Shown in pieces: positions 25,873-39,262 of a DNA stretch of 64,000 nt (position 1 is its first letter; every line of letters starts with the position of its first letter). This stretch comes from Chionis minor (lineage: Eukaryota > Chordata > Aves > Charadriiformes > Chionididae). Where the stretch lies: NCBI GenBank assembly GCA_013398295.1, contig VZSF01006826.1:458575-522574 (forward strand). Reading direction: 5' to 3'. The position numbers and the translations under genes were made by a program. The notes below the pieces were generated by a model. The model saw only the letters and a list, made by a program, of their open reading frames with translations, did no database searches and was not told where the DNA came from.

Positions 25873-28800
25873 CCCCGGAGAAGGGAAGGTCTGGCACCAT
25901 GTTGTGGGTTGGGAATGAAAAAGAGCGCGTTACGGTCAAAAAGTCAGCGAATTTTCAGGGCCCAGCTGAGAGGCCGCGTCCAGCTGCAGGGTTGGGTTTC
26001 AAACCTCTTTGCTCCAACTACACGATGTCCCTCTCCCAACACCCGGAGCCTTCCCGGGAAGCCCAAGCCACCACGGATCATGGTTTATCGTGCTGGTGCT
26101 GTGTTTCTGATGCGTGAGATAAGGAGGAACAAGACTCCTTTGATAAACCCAAGCTGTTGTTAAGTTACTGGCTTAAGATGCTACTGGCTTAAGCTGGTTT
26201 TAAATTATTTTAAGTTATCTCTCAGGTTTTGCTCGTGATACCTGTCCCCCTCAGGACAAATAACCTCAAGGATGTCGTGGAGGGACAGAGGTACGTTGTG
26301 CTCTTTCACATCCCTGAGGAAGCCACACCTAAGTACGCTGTATGGGATGGTACAAGACGAGCGTGGGAGCTGTCAGAGCGGTTCGCTGAAAAAAAATTGA
26401 CGGGTGGAAAAGCACAGATGAAGAACCGGGCGATTTCCTGGAGCCGCTGGAACGAGCATCAGAATTGCAAACTAAATAAAGTCATCCCTACCTTCCTGAA
26501 ACTGTCCCTCCCATCCCTCCTATCGGGCCCAGATCACCTTCTTTGTGTGTGCTCTTAATCTTTTATTCTTCCAGAAAAATGTTCATTTATTGCAGGTGCC
26601 GTTGCTTTCGGCTCTGTGGCTCACTGGGGGGAAAAGTAATATTTGTAACCTTTGCTCGGTTTCTAGATTTGCAATTTTCACCTCTGTGTTAATTTCATAA
26701 GTTTATCTCTTGATTGTTGCTAGTGTATTACAAAGAGGAAATGCCATTATAAAATGATACATATAAAATGAAGATAGTACAATTCTGCCATTATTTTTGT
26801 GTGTGTGTTTATTTATTTCTAGCCTGGTTTCCTGGAGGAAATGTAGCTCATGCCATCAGGTTCTCTGCTGGTTTGTCTCTTCAATCGTCTGTCTGTCTGT
26901 CTGCCTCCTTTTCTCTCCGAGAGCGTGTTCTGAAACCGTAGGCTGGTTAACCGCGGAGATACCCGGACGTTCCTCTCTCTTTGCTCTGGCTTAGCTACCA
27001 GAAAATGATTATAAACAACAATAAAACAAAACAACCCCAAACCCAAAGTTTTGCTATTCAGTTTAGCTGCATTGGGGGGGGCTGTGCCACTCCAGCAGCC
27101 CGAGCCTGTACCGCACAGAGCATCACATTTATGCTCCTTATTCCTTGCTTGTGAATCCAGTGGTTTTTTCTGTCTCCCAGAGCAGAAAGCAAACCGCTGT
27201 CTCAAATCCTGCCCCACCAGCGCTTCCCGTCCTCCTTAGACTGCCCAGGATACCAGCGCTAGAGGACTTGGCGAGGATTTAAAGTGAAGCCATAGAAAAA
27301 AATGCACGTGAGAGCCCCCCAGCTGCTGGGAGATTAAATTATACAGCCATGTCTTAATACTTGCTCTTCTGCTGCTCGGTAGGTGCCGATGCCGCCGTGC
27401 GACCGGAGCACGGCTTTGAGTGGCCTTCCGTTGAATTCTCTTCCAGCAAGGAAGTAGTTTGCTTTGATTTGGGAGGTGAGCGAGCGCGAGCAGCGACTGG
27501 CACTGTGGCAGCACCACGCGGGCAATGTAAATGATTTGCTGCTTCCCGCAGACTGTTGGTTTTGACAGAGCCCGGACGTTCCCGTTGGGCTAAGTGAGCT
27601 GAGCGCTTCCTCTTCCAACCCAGCCTGGGAAAACGTGACCACGGCGGGTCTTGTTTAAAGCGCAGGGATTTGGCGCTTCCTCATTTCCTGCGGCTGCGTG
27701 ATGGCTGGAGGAGAAGGGAGCAGGGAGAAGCAATGCATAGTTTAAGAGAATTGTAAACATTCCTCTGCTGTTCATGCTTTTTTAGATTTCTATAAATACG
27801 TGGAGGGAAATGGACAAAACACAGAACGGATGGGTAGGAGATACCCAAACCAACGTTTAACAGGGCTGAGCTTTGCTCTCCTGGGTGGCACCACCACGGC
27901 ACCCATGCATCTGCGCTGCTGCCTTCCTCGGCAGTGGGAAAGGAGACACGTTTTTTATTTGCAGGAGACAGGACAGGAAGATTCCCCAGCCCGTTCCCCC
28001 TCCTCGAGGTCAGGGGGGAGACAGTGCCGTGAGCAAGCAGCACTGTTTCATCGCAGGCCGAGGAGGACAGGTTGTGCAGGTGCCTCCACTGACTCCGAAT
28101 TAGGGGGAAACCTTCCGAGCGGCAGCATCGCCGGCTGCCGTCCATCCCTGCCGCCGCCCCGTCACGCCTGCACACCCTCTTCTGGTCAGAGGAGATGGGC
28201 CAGGCTCCTGCTGGAAAAAGGTGTGTTTCCCAAGCCAAGGAACGGAAGGAGAACCTCAGCTCCTCCGAAGCCGTGCTGTCTCTGCCCACACAGCTCATCC
28301 ACACCTCGCTGGCCCAACAGATGTGCTATTCCGCACACCCTGACTGGGGGCAGTGGGGAGGGCCAGGCGTCCCCCTCTCCCTGCTTCTCAGAGTCAGGGT
28401 TCAGACTCAGAAAAGAAGAATTTATTTGCTCTCCTGCTCTGAGGAACATTAAGGCAAGAAAAACTTGAGTCCTCAGCTGTGTTTCCGCAGCAAAAAATCT
28501 CAGATAATTAAGGCTTTTGCTACTAAAGGCACCCCTTTTCCCTGACCCCAAGGAGTTTACAATATTTGTCGCCCCAGGTCTTAAGAGATTTGGTTCCTAA
28601 AGCCTGTGGACTTCTGCAGAGACCCCACTTGAAGCTGGTGTGACGTGACAGCAGCTCCTCGCGGTGACAGGCACTGCCGAAACCCTCCTCCCCTCGGGCA
28701 GGTCGGAGAGAATCCCTTGCTCCCACTGACGTGGGGGGGACCCCCACGGACACCAGCCGCGTGCTCAGGGGATACTTTACTCCTTGTGAGGACAGATGCT

Positions 28801-31800
28801 CCTGGGCCGACTTAAAACCAAACCCAGGCCAATCAGAGCACATCCGAATTTGGCAGGGGAGAGGTCGGAGTTTGATACGGCAAAGCCTGGAGACCAGCCG
28901 GCAGGACAGGGGAGCACTGGCCGTGGAAGGGTTTCCCTGTGGCTCCGGAGAAGTCATGTAATTGTCCTACACTTCAGTGCCTACGTGGGAATAACAATCA
29001 TTTTCCTTTGCCTGCTTTCCGTAGGCAGGCTGGAGTTTATCTGGGGCGAGAACTGCCTTTTCTTACAGTTCTCACTGGGATTGCTAATCCTAACAAATAC
29101 TGAGCCTGCGGGAAACACGGACACAAGTAAGAGGTGAGAGGGAGAATGGCCATTTTCACTCACACCCCCGCATACGCAAAGATGGAGGAATTATACAATA
29201 TATCTATGTGTGTATATATATCTCTGTATATAGTTTATTTCTCACAATCCTGGTAAGAGTTACAGGTGTACTGGGAATCATTTACAGTTTCACAGCATAT
29301 GGAGTGGCCATACAGCTTCCGATGTGAGTAACATACAGTGTGTAGAGAGCACACGTTTCCGACCCATCCACCCACCACTCATACAATGGGTTTTCAAAGC
29401 TAATACTAGATTCAGCTACGTAGAAAGCCTGGAAAATGTTAGGGTACAGCGTTGGGTGTCGTACAACACTGTCAGTCACAATGGGACAAGCTAAACTACT
29501 TTAATTTTCAATCTAGTATTTCTAGTCTACCTGCATTATTGCATTTATACGCTTTTTCTGTTTTAAGTCAAAGTAAATAGAATACTATATGGGAAAGGAA
29601 AAATTCTTGACTATTTTAGGATTTGAGCTGCAGCCCATACAAAGTGTCCATAGAAGCATAGACAAGATTATAAATTCAACAAGGTATAAATTAGCTGTAT
29701 AGCTTTGTGTGTAGGTAGGTGTCCATTTCCCTCCAGGAAATGTGTCTAGCAGCATATTGTTTCTGAACGCAAAAAAACAAAACAACCCCAAACCTGTATG
29801 TTGAACACAGGTAAATACGTGTAAGTGACAAGCAGGTCTGTTTGTACAGGGAAGAAAATAAAGGTGTCGCTCTAAAATTTACCATCATTTGGAAAACACC
29901 TCCAGGGGCTGACTCAAAACCCACCAATGCCGTCGGAAAGACGCCTGGGGCTTCCAAGGTAGCGGCAGGCGTTTTCCCACTCCCAGTGTTTGAGCTTTCC
30001 GTCCGATTTCTGAGGGCTTTGTATCAGTCCCTGGAAAAGTAATAGAATCCAAGCAAACTAAGAGGAAAAAAAATAATAATCCCCTGTAATCTGACCTTCA
30101 AGTTGCCTTTCTACAATTTTAGTTTCTCCCCAAGTTTGTAAACAACCCGCACCTACCACTAGAAGAGAGTTGGTTTTCACTGGAGAGATGAGATTGCACC
30201 ATTTGAAGATTTCGATTGGAAGGGTCCTAACCAGGGACTCGGGAAAAGGCACCAGGTTTAAGAAGGGCTGCTCAAAACTTAGTAAAGCCAAATTATTCGC
30301 TTGTTGGTTGGTTTTTAACATGACAAAATTGTATGGCATCCTTGTTCTTAGCAAATTGCCCCAGAAACTTGGCTGCTCGAAGCTGCTGGGGCAAAACCAG
30401 GGACACGATGCAGGTCTTTACTGTTGCAAAGATGATTAAAGATTCCTCTCTTCCTGCTGGGAGTTTTGGTACCGTAGCGTCAGCGTGCACAGACGGAAAG
30501 AACCTGTAACTTTATTTTTGGTATGCTGCACTGGGGCTGTGCTTTAGGAGAAGTGAAAAAAAGAACAGAGCGGTCTGTGACTTTCAAGCTGGGAGCAACT
30601 GAAAGAGAAACGGGAGCAAGAGTAAGACATTGGTCCAAATCCTATTTAAACCAAGTTGGTTTGTTGGGGTTTTTTTTCAGGAAAAAAAAAAAATCCATTT
30701 AATTTGAAGAGCATAGCATGAAAGAGCAGCGAGTGTGAGTCCCCAGGTACCGCATGCCAGAGCATCCGAACACGGCGCAGCCCGCCCAAAGCAGCCAGTG
30801 GAGCGGGAGCGCAGGGTAGAGCCAAACCCCCGCGTTCGGAGAGCCAGCGGCTGCGATCTGTCACGCCACCTGCAGCCTTCAGGTCTCAACTTACTAACTA
30901 GCACGGCGGGTGGAATGAGATGGGAACTCTCAAGGCCCGGCAGTCTCGCGTTCCTGTAACAAACGCCAACGCCGGAGCAGAGCAGCCCATTCAGGTGGAA
31001 ACAATCCTTCCAGGTTTCTGCGTCCTCAGTCCTGCAGCTAACGGAAGATGAGGGATGCAGCGTGCCCCCACACATGAGCAGATCCTTTGAGGAATACAGA
31101 TCATTGCCTTCCGCTGAGAGCCAGCACTTGAGACCTTCTCTCCTCTGCCCGTATTTTTGGCGCTGCAGTAGCGGTAGGACCGCGGAAGCATCAGCTTCAG
31201 CCAAGCGTAGTTGATGCTCCCATGGTGTCAGCAGCTCCCGAGCAGGCAGGATAGCTCACGCCTGACCGGCAGGCAGCTTCAACCCTGAGCGGAGCTTGTG
31301 CCCACAGTGACTTACTGACATGGACGAGCAAGGACAAGAAAGGGACCTTCCAGCTGTGGCTTTCTCATCTGCCAAGCTCTGGTGGCAGGCAAGGGCATGC
31401 AGCACCTTGCGGGCTCAGACCCTCCAGCCTTGGCCATCAGGGCAGATGAAAACTTCACTGCCACACGGTCTCTGCGCTCCCCTTAGGTGCTCGGTGGCTG
31501 AACACCACGTGTGTCTTTTGGGTGGGACTACCCAAAAATCTGCCTCAGCCATGGGGCAGGGTTTCTGCCTGGAAAGAACATAGGGAAAGGAAAGGGAATA
31601 CAACGTGGTAGGCAAAGAAGTAGTAAAGGACAAGCGAAGGATCAGATCTCCACAAATCAACGGAGCCGTGTAGTTTGTAGCAGTTGAAGATCTGGCATGA
31701 GCAGCCAGCCTAGGAATTTGGGCATTAAAAAGGAAAGCAGGTCACAGGGCTGGACTGACAATCTAAAAGCGAAGAGGAAAAGTTCATCATAAAACCCCTT

Positions 31801-34800
31801 TGCTCAACAGATTAAACTCCCCAGGGCCAGTCAATCAAGGTAAAGGGATCTGAACTAACCGCAGCAAAAGACAGAAAAATGGTGTTGGACAGACCCCGGC
31901 AAGGGCAGCCGAACAGCACACGGGGCATGTTCCGAGCGGATGTCTCAGTGACATTGCGGTACCCTCAGCAGCACCCTGCGCCATCACGCGGGCTGCACAG
32001 TTCCAGAGAGCCTAGCTGGAGGAGATGAACTCGCTCTATAGCTCCCTTTGGTTCGATGACCCTAGATCAAGTACCCTCTCATTTTTGCCACATATTCACC
32101 ATGACAGCTCAGACATCTCTTTCTGTGCTCTTTGCCCTCAATGTCACCTAAAAATAACTTCCCATTAATAACTAAGTAATACTTCAAATAGATAAACTTC
32201 AGGAGAGAACTAATTTCCAATTGAATGAGGACAGGAGAGGTTTTAAGAACGACAGGCCAAAACCACTCACTGCAGGAAAAGTGTTTAGAGACAGATGAGG
32301 GGCTAAAAGCCAAGCAGCAATATTTAATCCGCAGTGCTAGACAGACCCTGCTCCCATTGCTCTGTCCGAGCTTCTTCGCAGAGCATAAATCCTGAAGGAC
32401 GTGGGTGGTACCGCATGGAAGATTGCTGCACAGGCTTCATCGCTTCCTGCGGTGGGGCTGTCAAGCGAGCGCCACTCCTAAGACCTAAAACATGCAGAGA
32501 GCTCATTGCTGAGATCTTCAACATCGGTGGATTTCTCCCTGAAAGAGCAAAGGGCCAAATACCTTTGTTGGTATTTATTTGGTAATATTTGTTGGCCAAA
32601 TACGGACAGGAAATATGCTGATTCCAGCCTCCTGCAGAGAGGACTTGACTTAGAGAACGTTTATTATCCAGGTCAAAGCCAATTCTGTCCACGAAGGGAG
32701 GCGGCCAGGCTGTAAAGCAGAACTGCAGTCAGTTTATGAGAAAGACTATGTGATGCGGTTGCCTGCCCCTACGGAAGGCGGCTCTTCCTGGCTTGGGAGG
32801 TTTCTCCTGGCTCCACGGTGAAGGGAATGAGACCGCGGCAAGATGCTACGTGGCTTGGGAAGGGAACCAGCATCCCTGCTCTAGCATGACGGCTGGGAGG
32901 ATCAAAACGCGAGGAGGTTGAGCTTCCCGTCCTTTCCATAGCAAAGCACATGGAGAGAGAACACAGCCTTTCAAAATGCCCAAATCAGAAACTCGCAGTT
33001 TCCCTTAATCATACAAAGTTGATTGTAGAAAACTTCAGGTCTTTTTCTTGCTTCACTAACCCTTTAATATTGAACACAGCCAGCAAAAATTCATTTGGAG
33101 AAGCCAGTTAGCGAAGGTTAATTTGCATGGCATCGGAGCTGGTCATTTTTGCGTTTGTCCAAGGAAAAGAAAGATGTGGATAGGGCATAAAAGTTAATAT
33201 GTCCTTACCAAAGCTCTTAAGATAGTGAAATTGGGCTGTTTTCCTCTGTACTTCTCTGCACCGTTTCTTGCACCCACTCAGAAGCGCTGGCTCGAAGCTT
33301 TGTGTAGAGCTGATTGAAATTCCAAGAATTTCACTTTTCAAATACATTTTTTCATTGCCTTCCTTTTTTTGCTTTGTTTCTTGACAAATAATTTCTCTCG
33401 CAAATCTTCAGGACTTATTTTCAACCAACGCTAAGAATAATTAGATGGATTTCTAAACCCCAGTGGCATTTCCAGGAAAGGAAGGGAAATTTTTAAGGCA
33501 GAAATCATCTCTCAACAACTCTAGGTTTATTTTAGTTACACTGCTGCTGTTTATACACAAATACTAATGTGGGTATAAGCATGGCTGCCTCGGTTAATAC
33601 CGGAGAAGACTTTCCTTATGCTCAGCAGGAGGACTAAGGAATGTTTTTCTCACTTTTAAAAAAAAAAAAAAAAAACATGCTATTGAGATGATTTTACGTG
33701 TTACGATGACCTGCAATTGTATCCCTGGTGCCAGCAAGATCTCAAAGGCCTGAGCAGAGCACAGGGAAGCCAATGGAAAAATTCCCCTTGTTTTCAGTAG
33801 CCTACGGATGAACCCAAAACCCCTCATTCCGCAGAGACATAAACCCATTTTTAATTTATCGCTCAGCCTCAGGGAACCAAGAAGTGCTTCAGGGCAAGTG
33901 ACTGTTCAGCGCTTTAAGTGTGAGCCCGAGAGGTGAACAGCACCTGCAGGAATGCATTCTCGCCCTCCTGAAAATGCTGCTGCATTATCCTTTGGCTTCC
34001 AGATTTGTTTGCCTCCTACTGCAGAACGGTTAGGAATAATTGGATTTATCCATCGTGTGTTAAATCAGTAGAAAGGGGAAGCAGAAGTGTAATGCATTTC
34101 ATCTTTCTTAATGCTAGAAGCAGCAACAACCTTCTACCAGGTTGTCCAAGAGAGCGCAATGACATCTTTATATTCAACTAAAACTTACGGCTCCTTAAAA
34201 ATAGGTTGAGCTCAGGTGTAGTAATTAAATCTATAGTTTTAGTGATAAGCTAGAATGTCTAAAGTCAGTTTTGCAAATTGATGATTTATAGACTTTATCA
34301 AAAGAGTAAACTAGCAATCTAGATCTCTTCAAATCCCAAGTACAGAATCTGATTCGTTTCAAGCGTTAGTTCATTCTCCCCACGGAGATATCACTAGAAG
34401 GACTTCATATCACAAACACCACACAAAGAATAACATCAAGCAAATAACGGCATGTGCTCAGTACGAGAAAAGACAACTATTTATTTAGCACAGCGAGTTC
34501 AGTCATTTAAGCCTTCTGCTTCGACAAATTTGGTTTCAATCTCGCTTCGATTCTGAGAGAGGTGAATTTGCTCTTCTCAGCCTAGTTCTCGCTGGACATA
34601 TCTTTTTGTTGTTTGATGGTTTTGGTTGTGTTGGGTTTTTTTTTTTTTCTTTCCTCCTCAAACCGAAACCACCGCACAGCCTGGCACATTAGGGCAGAAC
34701 AGGAGGTGTTTGCTAAAGGGGTGTCATTTGCAAGTCAGGACTGAAGCGCGGCACCCCAGCTGCGCGCTTCGGAGCTTGTCTGGCATCTACGCTTGATCTA

Positions 34801-37800
34801 CCTGACTCGAACCGACACTAGACCCACACTTCAAAAAGCGCTACACCACAGTCCAGTATAGTCTAGAAGTGCCTTATTTTAAAGCGAGTAGCCCACACGA
34901 CTATCCAGGGAGGGGGAACAGTAAGTTTGAGCTTCTAGCACAACGGGCACATCGTACATTCAGCAGTTCACTAGCCATACATTCTTTGCACTGAGAAGAA
35001 ACCGGGACCGAAAAGGAATTCAGGTGCTGCACAGCATGACACGAATGGCACAAAAAAGACGTCACGGACACTTTGTGTGAATGCAGGGGAACAAATGCAG
35101 GGTCACCTCCAGGTTGATTTGGTCCCCCCCCAAGACTGCAATAATATAAACATATATGTATGTATGCATACATACGCAGAATATTCTTCAAGGCAAGGTG
35201 GTGTATCCGCACATACACACACACGCGCACACACAGAGGTGTTTTCCAAGCCAAACCGCCAAAAGAGGTGGGTTCCAGGGAGTGAATCTGGGCAGCAGAC
35301 AGCAACATGAAGGGTCACAGCAAGCGGAAAAATCCCTCGGGAGCAGGACACACAGCAGGGTTTGCTGCCTGGGGAGGGCGCGCAGGTGGGTGGGTACGTA
35401 CCCAGAGGAGGAGCTGCGGTCCCATCGCCACGTGCTGTGTTCCTGGATGGAATTACTGGCCTCACCTCTGAGTGCTCTAAGGGCAGGGGCGCTCGGAGGC
35501 AGACAAATGGTTAAGGCCCACGTTGGCTGAGAACTGGTTTTCTCCCCTATTCTGTTGCCAAAGGTTAAGTCAAGGAAATAAAAGACATTTTAACAAGTAA
35601 AATAGGAGACTCAAATGAAGCAGGTGTTTCTTTTTCCTCCTCCTGTATCTATCTACTCCAGCCAGGACAGAATAGATAGATGCTGCGTCTGTAATGGTGT
35701 TACATGGCTAAAAAATATAAGTAATCATCTGCCGGGGCTGAGAGGGAGGGAACAGGCAGGACAGGTAGAAGCAACTCTTGAAAACAGAAGATCCTGTCTG
35801 AAAACCACCACCCTGCTTTGGCAAAACACAAGTCGGAGCAGGGGCGGCCAATTTCCCTTCCTCCTTTCCCTGCGGCCAAGAGCTTTGTGCTTCAGAGATG
35901 AGAGGGAAGGGGAGCCCAGAAATAGCCACCCCCACATCCAAACCCTGGTATTTCGGATACATTACTCCGTACCCAGGGGGCACACGCCTCCCGGGGATGG
36001 GGGTCAGGTTCCTGGCAGGACCACGCTGCAGTTTGCTGCTGCCTTGCGCACCCGGATTTCCCTTGCGGGGAACCGGGATGCATGGTCCAGGGTGCAAACA
36101 GGAGCAGGGGGAGCTGGTACCCAGTGGGGTCCCTCCCCAGGGTGGGAAGAGGATGCACCCAGAGCACCGTTGGATTCTGAGGGCTTTGCAACATTCCCAG
36201 ACTCCTGGTGTAGATGCAGCAGGCTCGCCGCGTCCTTTGCAAAGCTCTGCTGCAGTCACTGCAAGGGAGCCGTGCTGGGGCTGCTTCCGAGCTCTATTCC
36301 CTGACATCTCTGCTTTCCAAATGCCTCTTATACACCCTTTGCTACTGTCTGCCTGCCCCTTTCCCGCCCCCAAAATAACCTCCGAACACCTGCAAAACAG
36401 GATGAGGGGAAATCAGTTCTTCAGACAGAAGTGGCATTACAGAAACACCCGCCATGGGTCCTTCTGCTTCAAACTGAAAAAAATTCTCCAGGCTGCGACA
36501 CGCTGCTACTAGGAGACACATCCCCAGCGCACGCAAGGAGTGCTTCGAACGACCAGGATTCCACCCGGGGCTGTAGCACTCGTTCCAAAAACCACTGTGA
36601 ACTCAACACGCCCATCCCCTGTCTCTGCACTGCTAAAGGTAGAGGTAGACCTTAAACTTCAGCCGCAGGAGCCCGGCTGTCATCAGGTACTCCCAGAGCC
36701 TGTGTACCTTTGGGGACATCTTGTGAGCCTTGGGGAAAAGAGGATGACAAGCCTCACCACACCAATGGGAGGCTGCGTCGAATGGCCTTTTGTTTGGGGA
36801 AGCCACATGCATTCAGCAGAGCAGATCTGGAGGTAAATAAGACAGATTTGAGCCAAGAAGAGAATTGCCAGCTCAGGTGATGCACACCCACCATCCTGTC
36901 TTGACAGCAGCGGATACTGCAAGGGCAGTACCTGAGGAACGTAGGCCTTTCTCTGGCCCTGTACCCACCGAATTTGTACATCCAGGCTCAGTTCAAGATG
37001 TATGATCAAGACCCTTAAACTGAACTCACTCCACCTTGTCACAGCCTCTTGCTAATCACCACTCCAAACCCCTACCCGTCGGCTGCAACTGCTGCCGAGC
37101 TCCGGAGACTCTGCGGTCCTGACCTCAGCTAGTCTCTGAACTAACCTAAAACCAAAATGTAAGGTCTTTCTTGCAAGACCCTTTTGCAGTAGCGCAGCAG
37201 CCCAGAGTAGCCTCACGGAAACTTCTAGAATAAGGAGTGCTGCCCGCTCCTCGGTGTTAGGGGAAGGGCAGCAGCCACGGCACTCAACACCCTCTCACCG
37301 CCTGCCTTCCTTCTCCCCTTCCCAAGGTCTGGCTTCAGGGCCCCGCTTCTCACTGAAGAAACCAGGCTGTTCCCGAGGGCTGGGAATTTGTTTCCATTTC
37401 CAAAGATCGGAGGAGTCACAGATCCCTGCTGCTGTCACGGGAGGGGGATAAGAAATCCCTCAGGACAGACAGACTTCCAGCGCCCTCGAACAGGGCTTCC
37501 CTGGTACAAAGCAGGTCAGTCTTATTCTCACGGGATCCCAGGTCCTCTCTGTCCCTAAAACCAGTTCCTGTCTCCGCTCTTTCTACCTTCTCGCATACCA
37601 AGCAACCATAGCCTCCAGGGGGAGAGGGAAAAAGGCAGGTGAAAGGCCTGATCCAAACCCCAAAGCAACGAACAGAAAGACTCCAGCTGAGCTTGAGGGT
37701 GTTTGGGCTGAGACCACAGCATCCCACAAAGCCCAGCCTAGCTTTAGGAAATACTAGATCCAAAACAAAGCCTCTCTATCCCCAGCCGGTGTCCGGGTGA

Positions 37801-38693
37801 CCTTGGCGAGCCATGGGATCCTGAGGGCTGCCTGCCAACATGCAGGAAACCACGCAGACGGCAGCTGCTGTCTGCCTGAAGTCGGCATGGGGCTTTGCCG
37901 GGCTGATGGCTGCGCCGTGGGTCACAGCACGGCCCCGCCGGCAGCTCAGCCGGAGAAACGACTTGGTGGGACATCCCAGGTTGCGTACTGGGCTCTACCG
38001 TGCCGCAGCCTCAGCCTCCAGCTGCAGCCAGCCTGTTTCCTCCTGTTTGAGTTGGGTTTTTAGAAGTAGGTCGATGAGCAGCAGGTAGGCAAGACACCTC
38101 GTAGACATCACACTGTGCAACAGGGTCAAGGAGCTGCCTTTCGCCTGCCTTTGCCCAGTGGTTCCCCTGCCCCAGGCACGCCGGGCAAACTCCAGCCCAA
38201 CACACAGCGACGGGCACACTGCATCTTAGCACTAGCCTCCATCTGCCCTCAACATCTTCTTTACATCTGCTTAAAAACAAAGCAAACAAATCCAAACACA
38301 AAGCGGGGAGGCTGGACGGGACATAGAACACTTCGGACTTGAGAAACAGGGGACTGCAGGAGAGGTGGGGGTGTCTCCCAGGGAGGACAGCAGGGGAGGG
38401 GAGGGGACACCGTCATTTACACCGATCAGGAGAAGCTGTAATCTATACACAGTGGTATAAGCCAAGATATATTACATGAAAGAACACACTGAGTGCATGG
38501 AGTTACCCACACTGGGTCAAACTGGCACAGTTGTCTTGAACAAGACTCTTGGAGTTGCGGTTGGTGTTTGTTGTTGACCTACCTAGCTCGCTCTATATAT
38601 ATATAGATATGTATAGAATTTTTCTGCATGCATTTGTCTCAAAAGGAGCTGTACAGCTGGGTTGGGTTTCTCATCCCCACCCTGTCTCGGTCT
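25873..38693. other. Gene-poor region between GATD1 and CEND1
   Basis: About 12.8 kb without a coding exon I can recognise. The longest frames (plus 27800-28468 and 35615-36304, each opposed by a similar minus frame) lack family motifs and look like GC-driven chance frames. It holds AT/GT microsatellites at 29195-29232 and 35145-35235. The part near 38 kb may be CEND1 3' UTR on the minus strand; no clear AATAAA is seen close to its stop. In mammals this interval also lacks a well-known gene. Confidence 0.45.
35145..35235. repeat. Microsatellite cluster (ATGT/ATAC and CA/CG)
   Basis: CATATATGTATGTATGCATA and further ATAC words are followed, after about 35 bases, by a CA repeat interrupted by CGCG (ACACACACACGCGCACACAC). 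Alternating purine-pyrimidine runs like these vary in length between individuals. No gene is adjacent. Confidence 0.7.
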
Positions 38694-39086
38694 TCATTTT
38701 TTCCGGGCTAGGAACGCCACTCCCACAATCACAGCGAGCGCAGCCACCGCCACTCCTCCGACGATGATCAAGGGCTTCATGTTGTCGAAGATGCTGCCTG
38801 GCGACTCCTCGGAGCTGTTTCCCTTGTGGTCAGAGTCAGGGGACTGGCCGGTGGCCTCTTGTGTCTCCGTGGCGGCGGGGCTGGGTTTCAGGTTGCTGTG
38901 GTTGTTCACGACGGCAGCATCGCCACCCGCCTTCTTGGTGGCAGCGGCAGGAGCAGGCTGCTCTTTGGGGACCTCCTTCTTGTCTGCATTCGTGGCAGGC
39001 CCTGGGTTGGGTTTTTCTGGCTTTCCGGAGCTGGGGGCCTTGGCATCGGGTTTGTTTCCGCTTCGGACGTTGCCTTTGGAATCCAT
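38694..39086 (-). CDS. CEND1: CEND1 / BM88, cell cycle exit and neuronal differentiation protein 1
   Basis: A single coding exon of 130 codons, ending TGA. In mammals CEND1 is a neuron-enriched tail-anchored protein of mitochondrial and other cytoplasmic membranes that promotes cell-cycle exit and differentiation of neuronal precursors. The sequence shows a low-complexity, Pro/Ala/Lys-rich cytosolic part (about residues 1-100) with the conserved NNHSNLKP motif. This is followed by one hydrophobic segment (about 105-127, LIIVGGVAVAALAVIVGVAF) and a basic RKK end, the layout of a C-terminal anchor. MDSKG at 39086 aligns with the mammalian MESRG start. An upstream in-frame ATG at 39134 would add 16 residues and is less likely. 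A splice acceptor (CTTCCAG) precedes 39269, fitting the mammalian plan of a non-coding first exon. The gene has the same order and strand relative to GATD1 as in human. Confidence 0.95.
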   Translation of the reverse strand: MDSKGNVRSGNKPDAKAPSSGKPEKPNPGPATNADKKEVPKEQPAPAAATKKAGGDAAVVNNHSNLKPSPAATETQEATGQSPDSDHKGNSSEESPGSIFDNMKPLIIVGGVAVAALAVIVGVAFLARKK

Positions 39087-39247
39087 CCCTAGGAGTGCTG
39101 TGGGTAGCGACTGGACACCACGCGCGCGGGGCAATCCCAGTTCTCCTCCTTCGCCCGGCTGCTGGAGAAAGCTGAGTCGTCACCTGGGAGGGACGGCTCA
39201 ACCCCTTGGAGTGGCTGTCTTGGGACGATTCTCACGCTGGCGGTGTC

Positions 39248-39262
39248 CTATCTGGGCATCAT
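39248..39262 (-). promoter_or_regulatory. CEND1: Short upstream ORF in the CEND1 5' UTR
   Basis: Just inside the inferred exon (starting at 39269) two adjacent ATGs open a four-codon frame (ATGATGCCCAGATAG) that stops about 160 nt before the CEND1 start. If this exon border is right, every transcript would carry this uORF, which could damp translation. This is seen in the sequence; its effect is inferred. Confidence 0.45.

Noticed and set aside
27681..28468. Overlapping open frames of 207 codons (minus) and 222 codons (plus)
   Set aside because: They oppose each other over GC-rich DNA, show no domain or motif, have mixed composition and no splice context. They look like chance frames.
35615..36512. 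Open frames of 229 and 204 codons (plus) and 221 codons (minus)
   Set aside because: Three overlapping frames on both strands cannot all be real, and none has a recognisable family motif. Treated as GC-driven chance.
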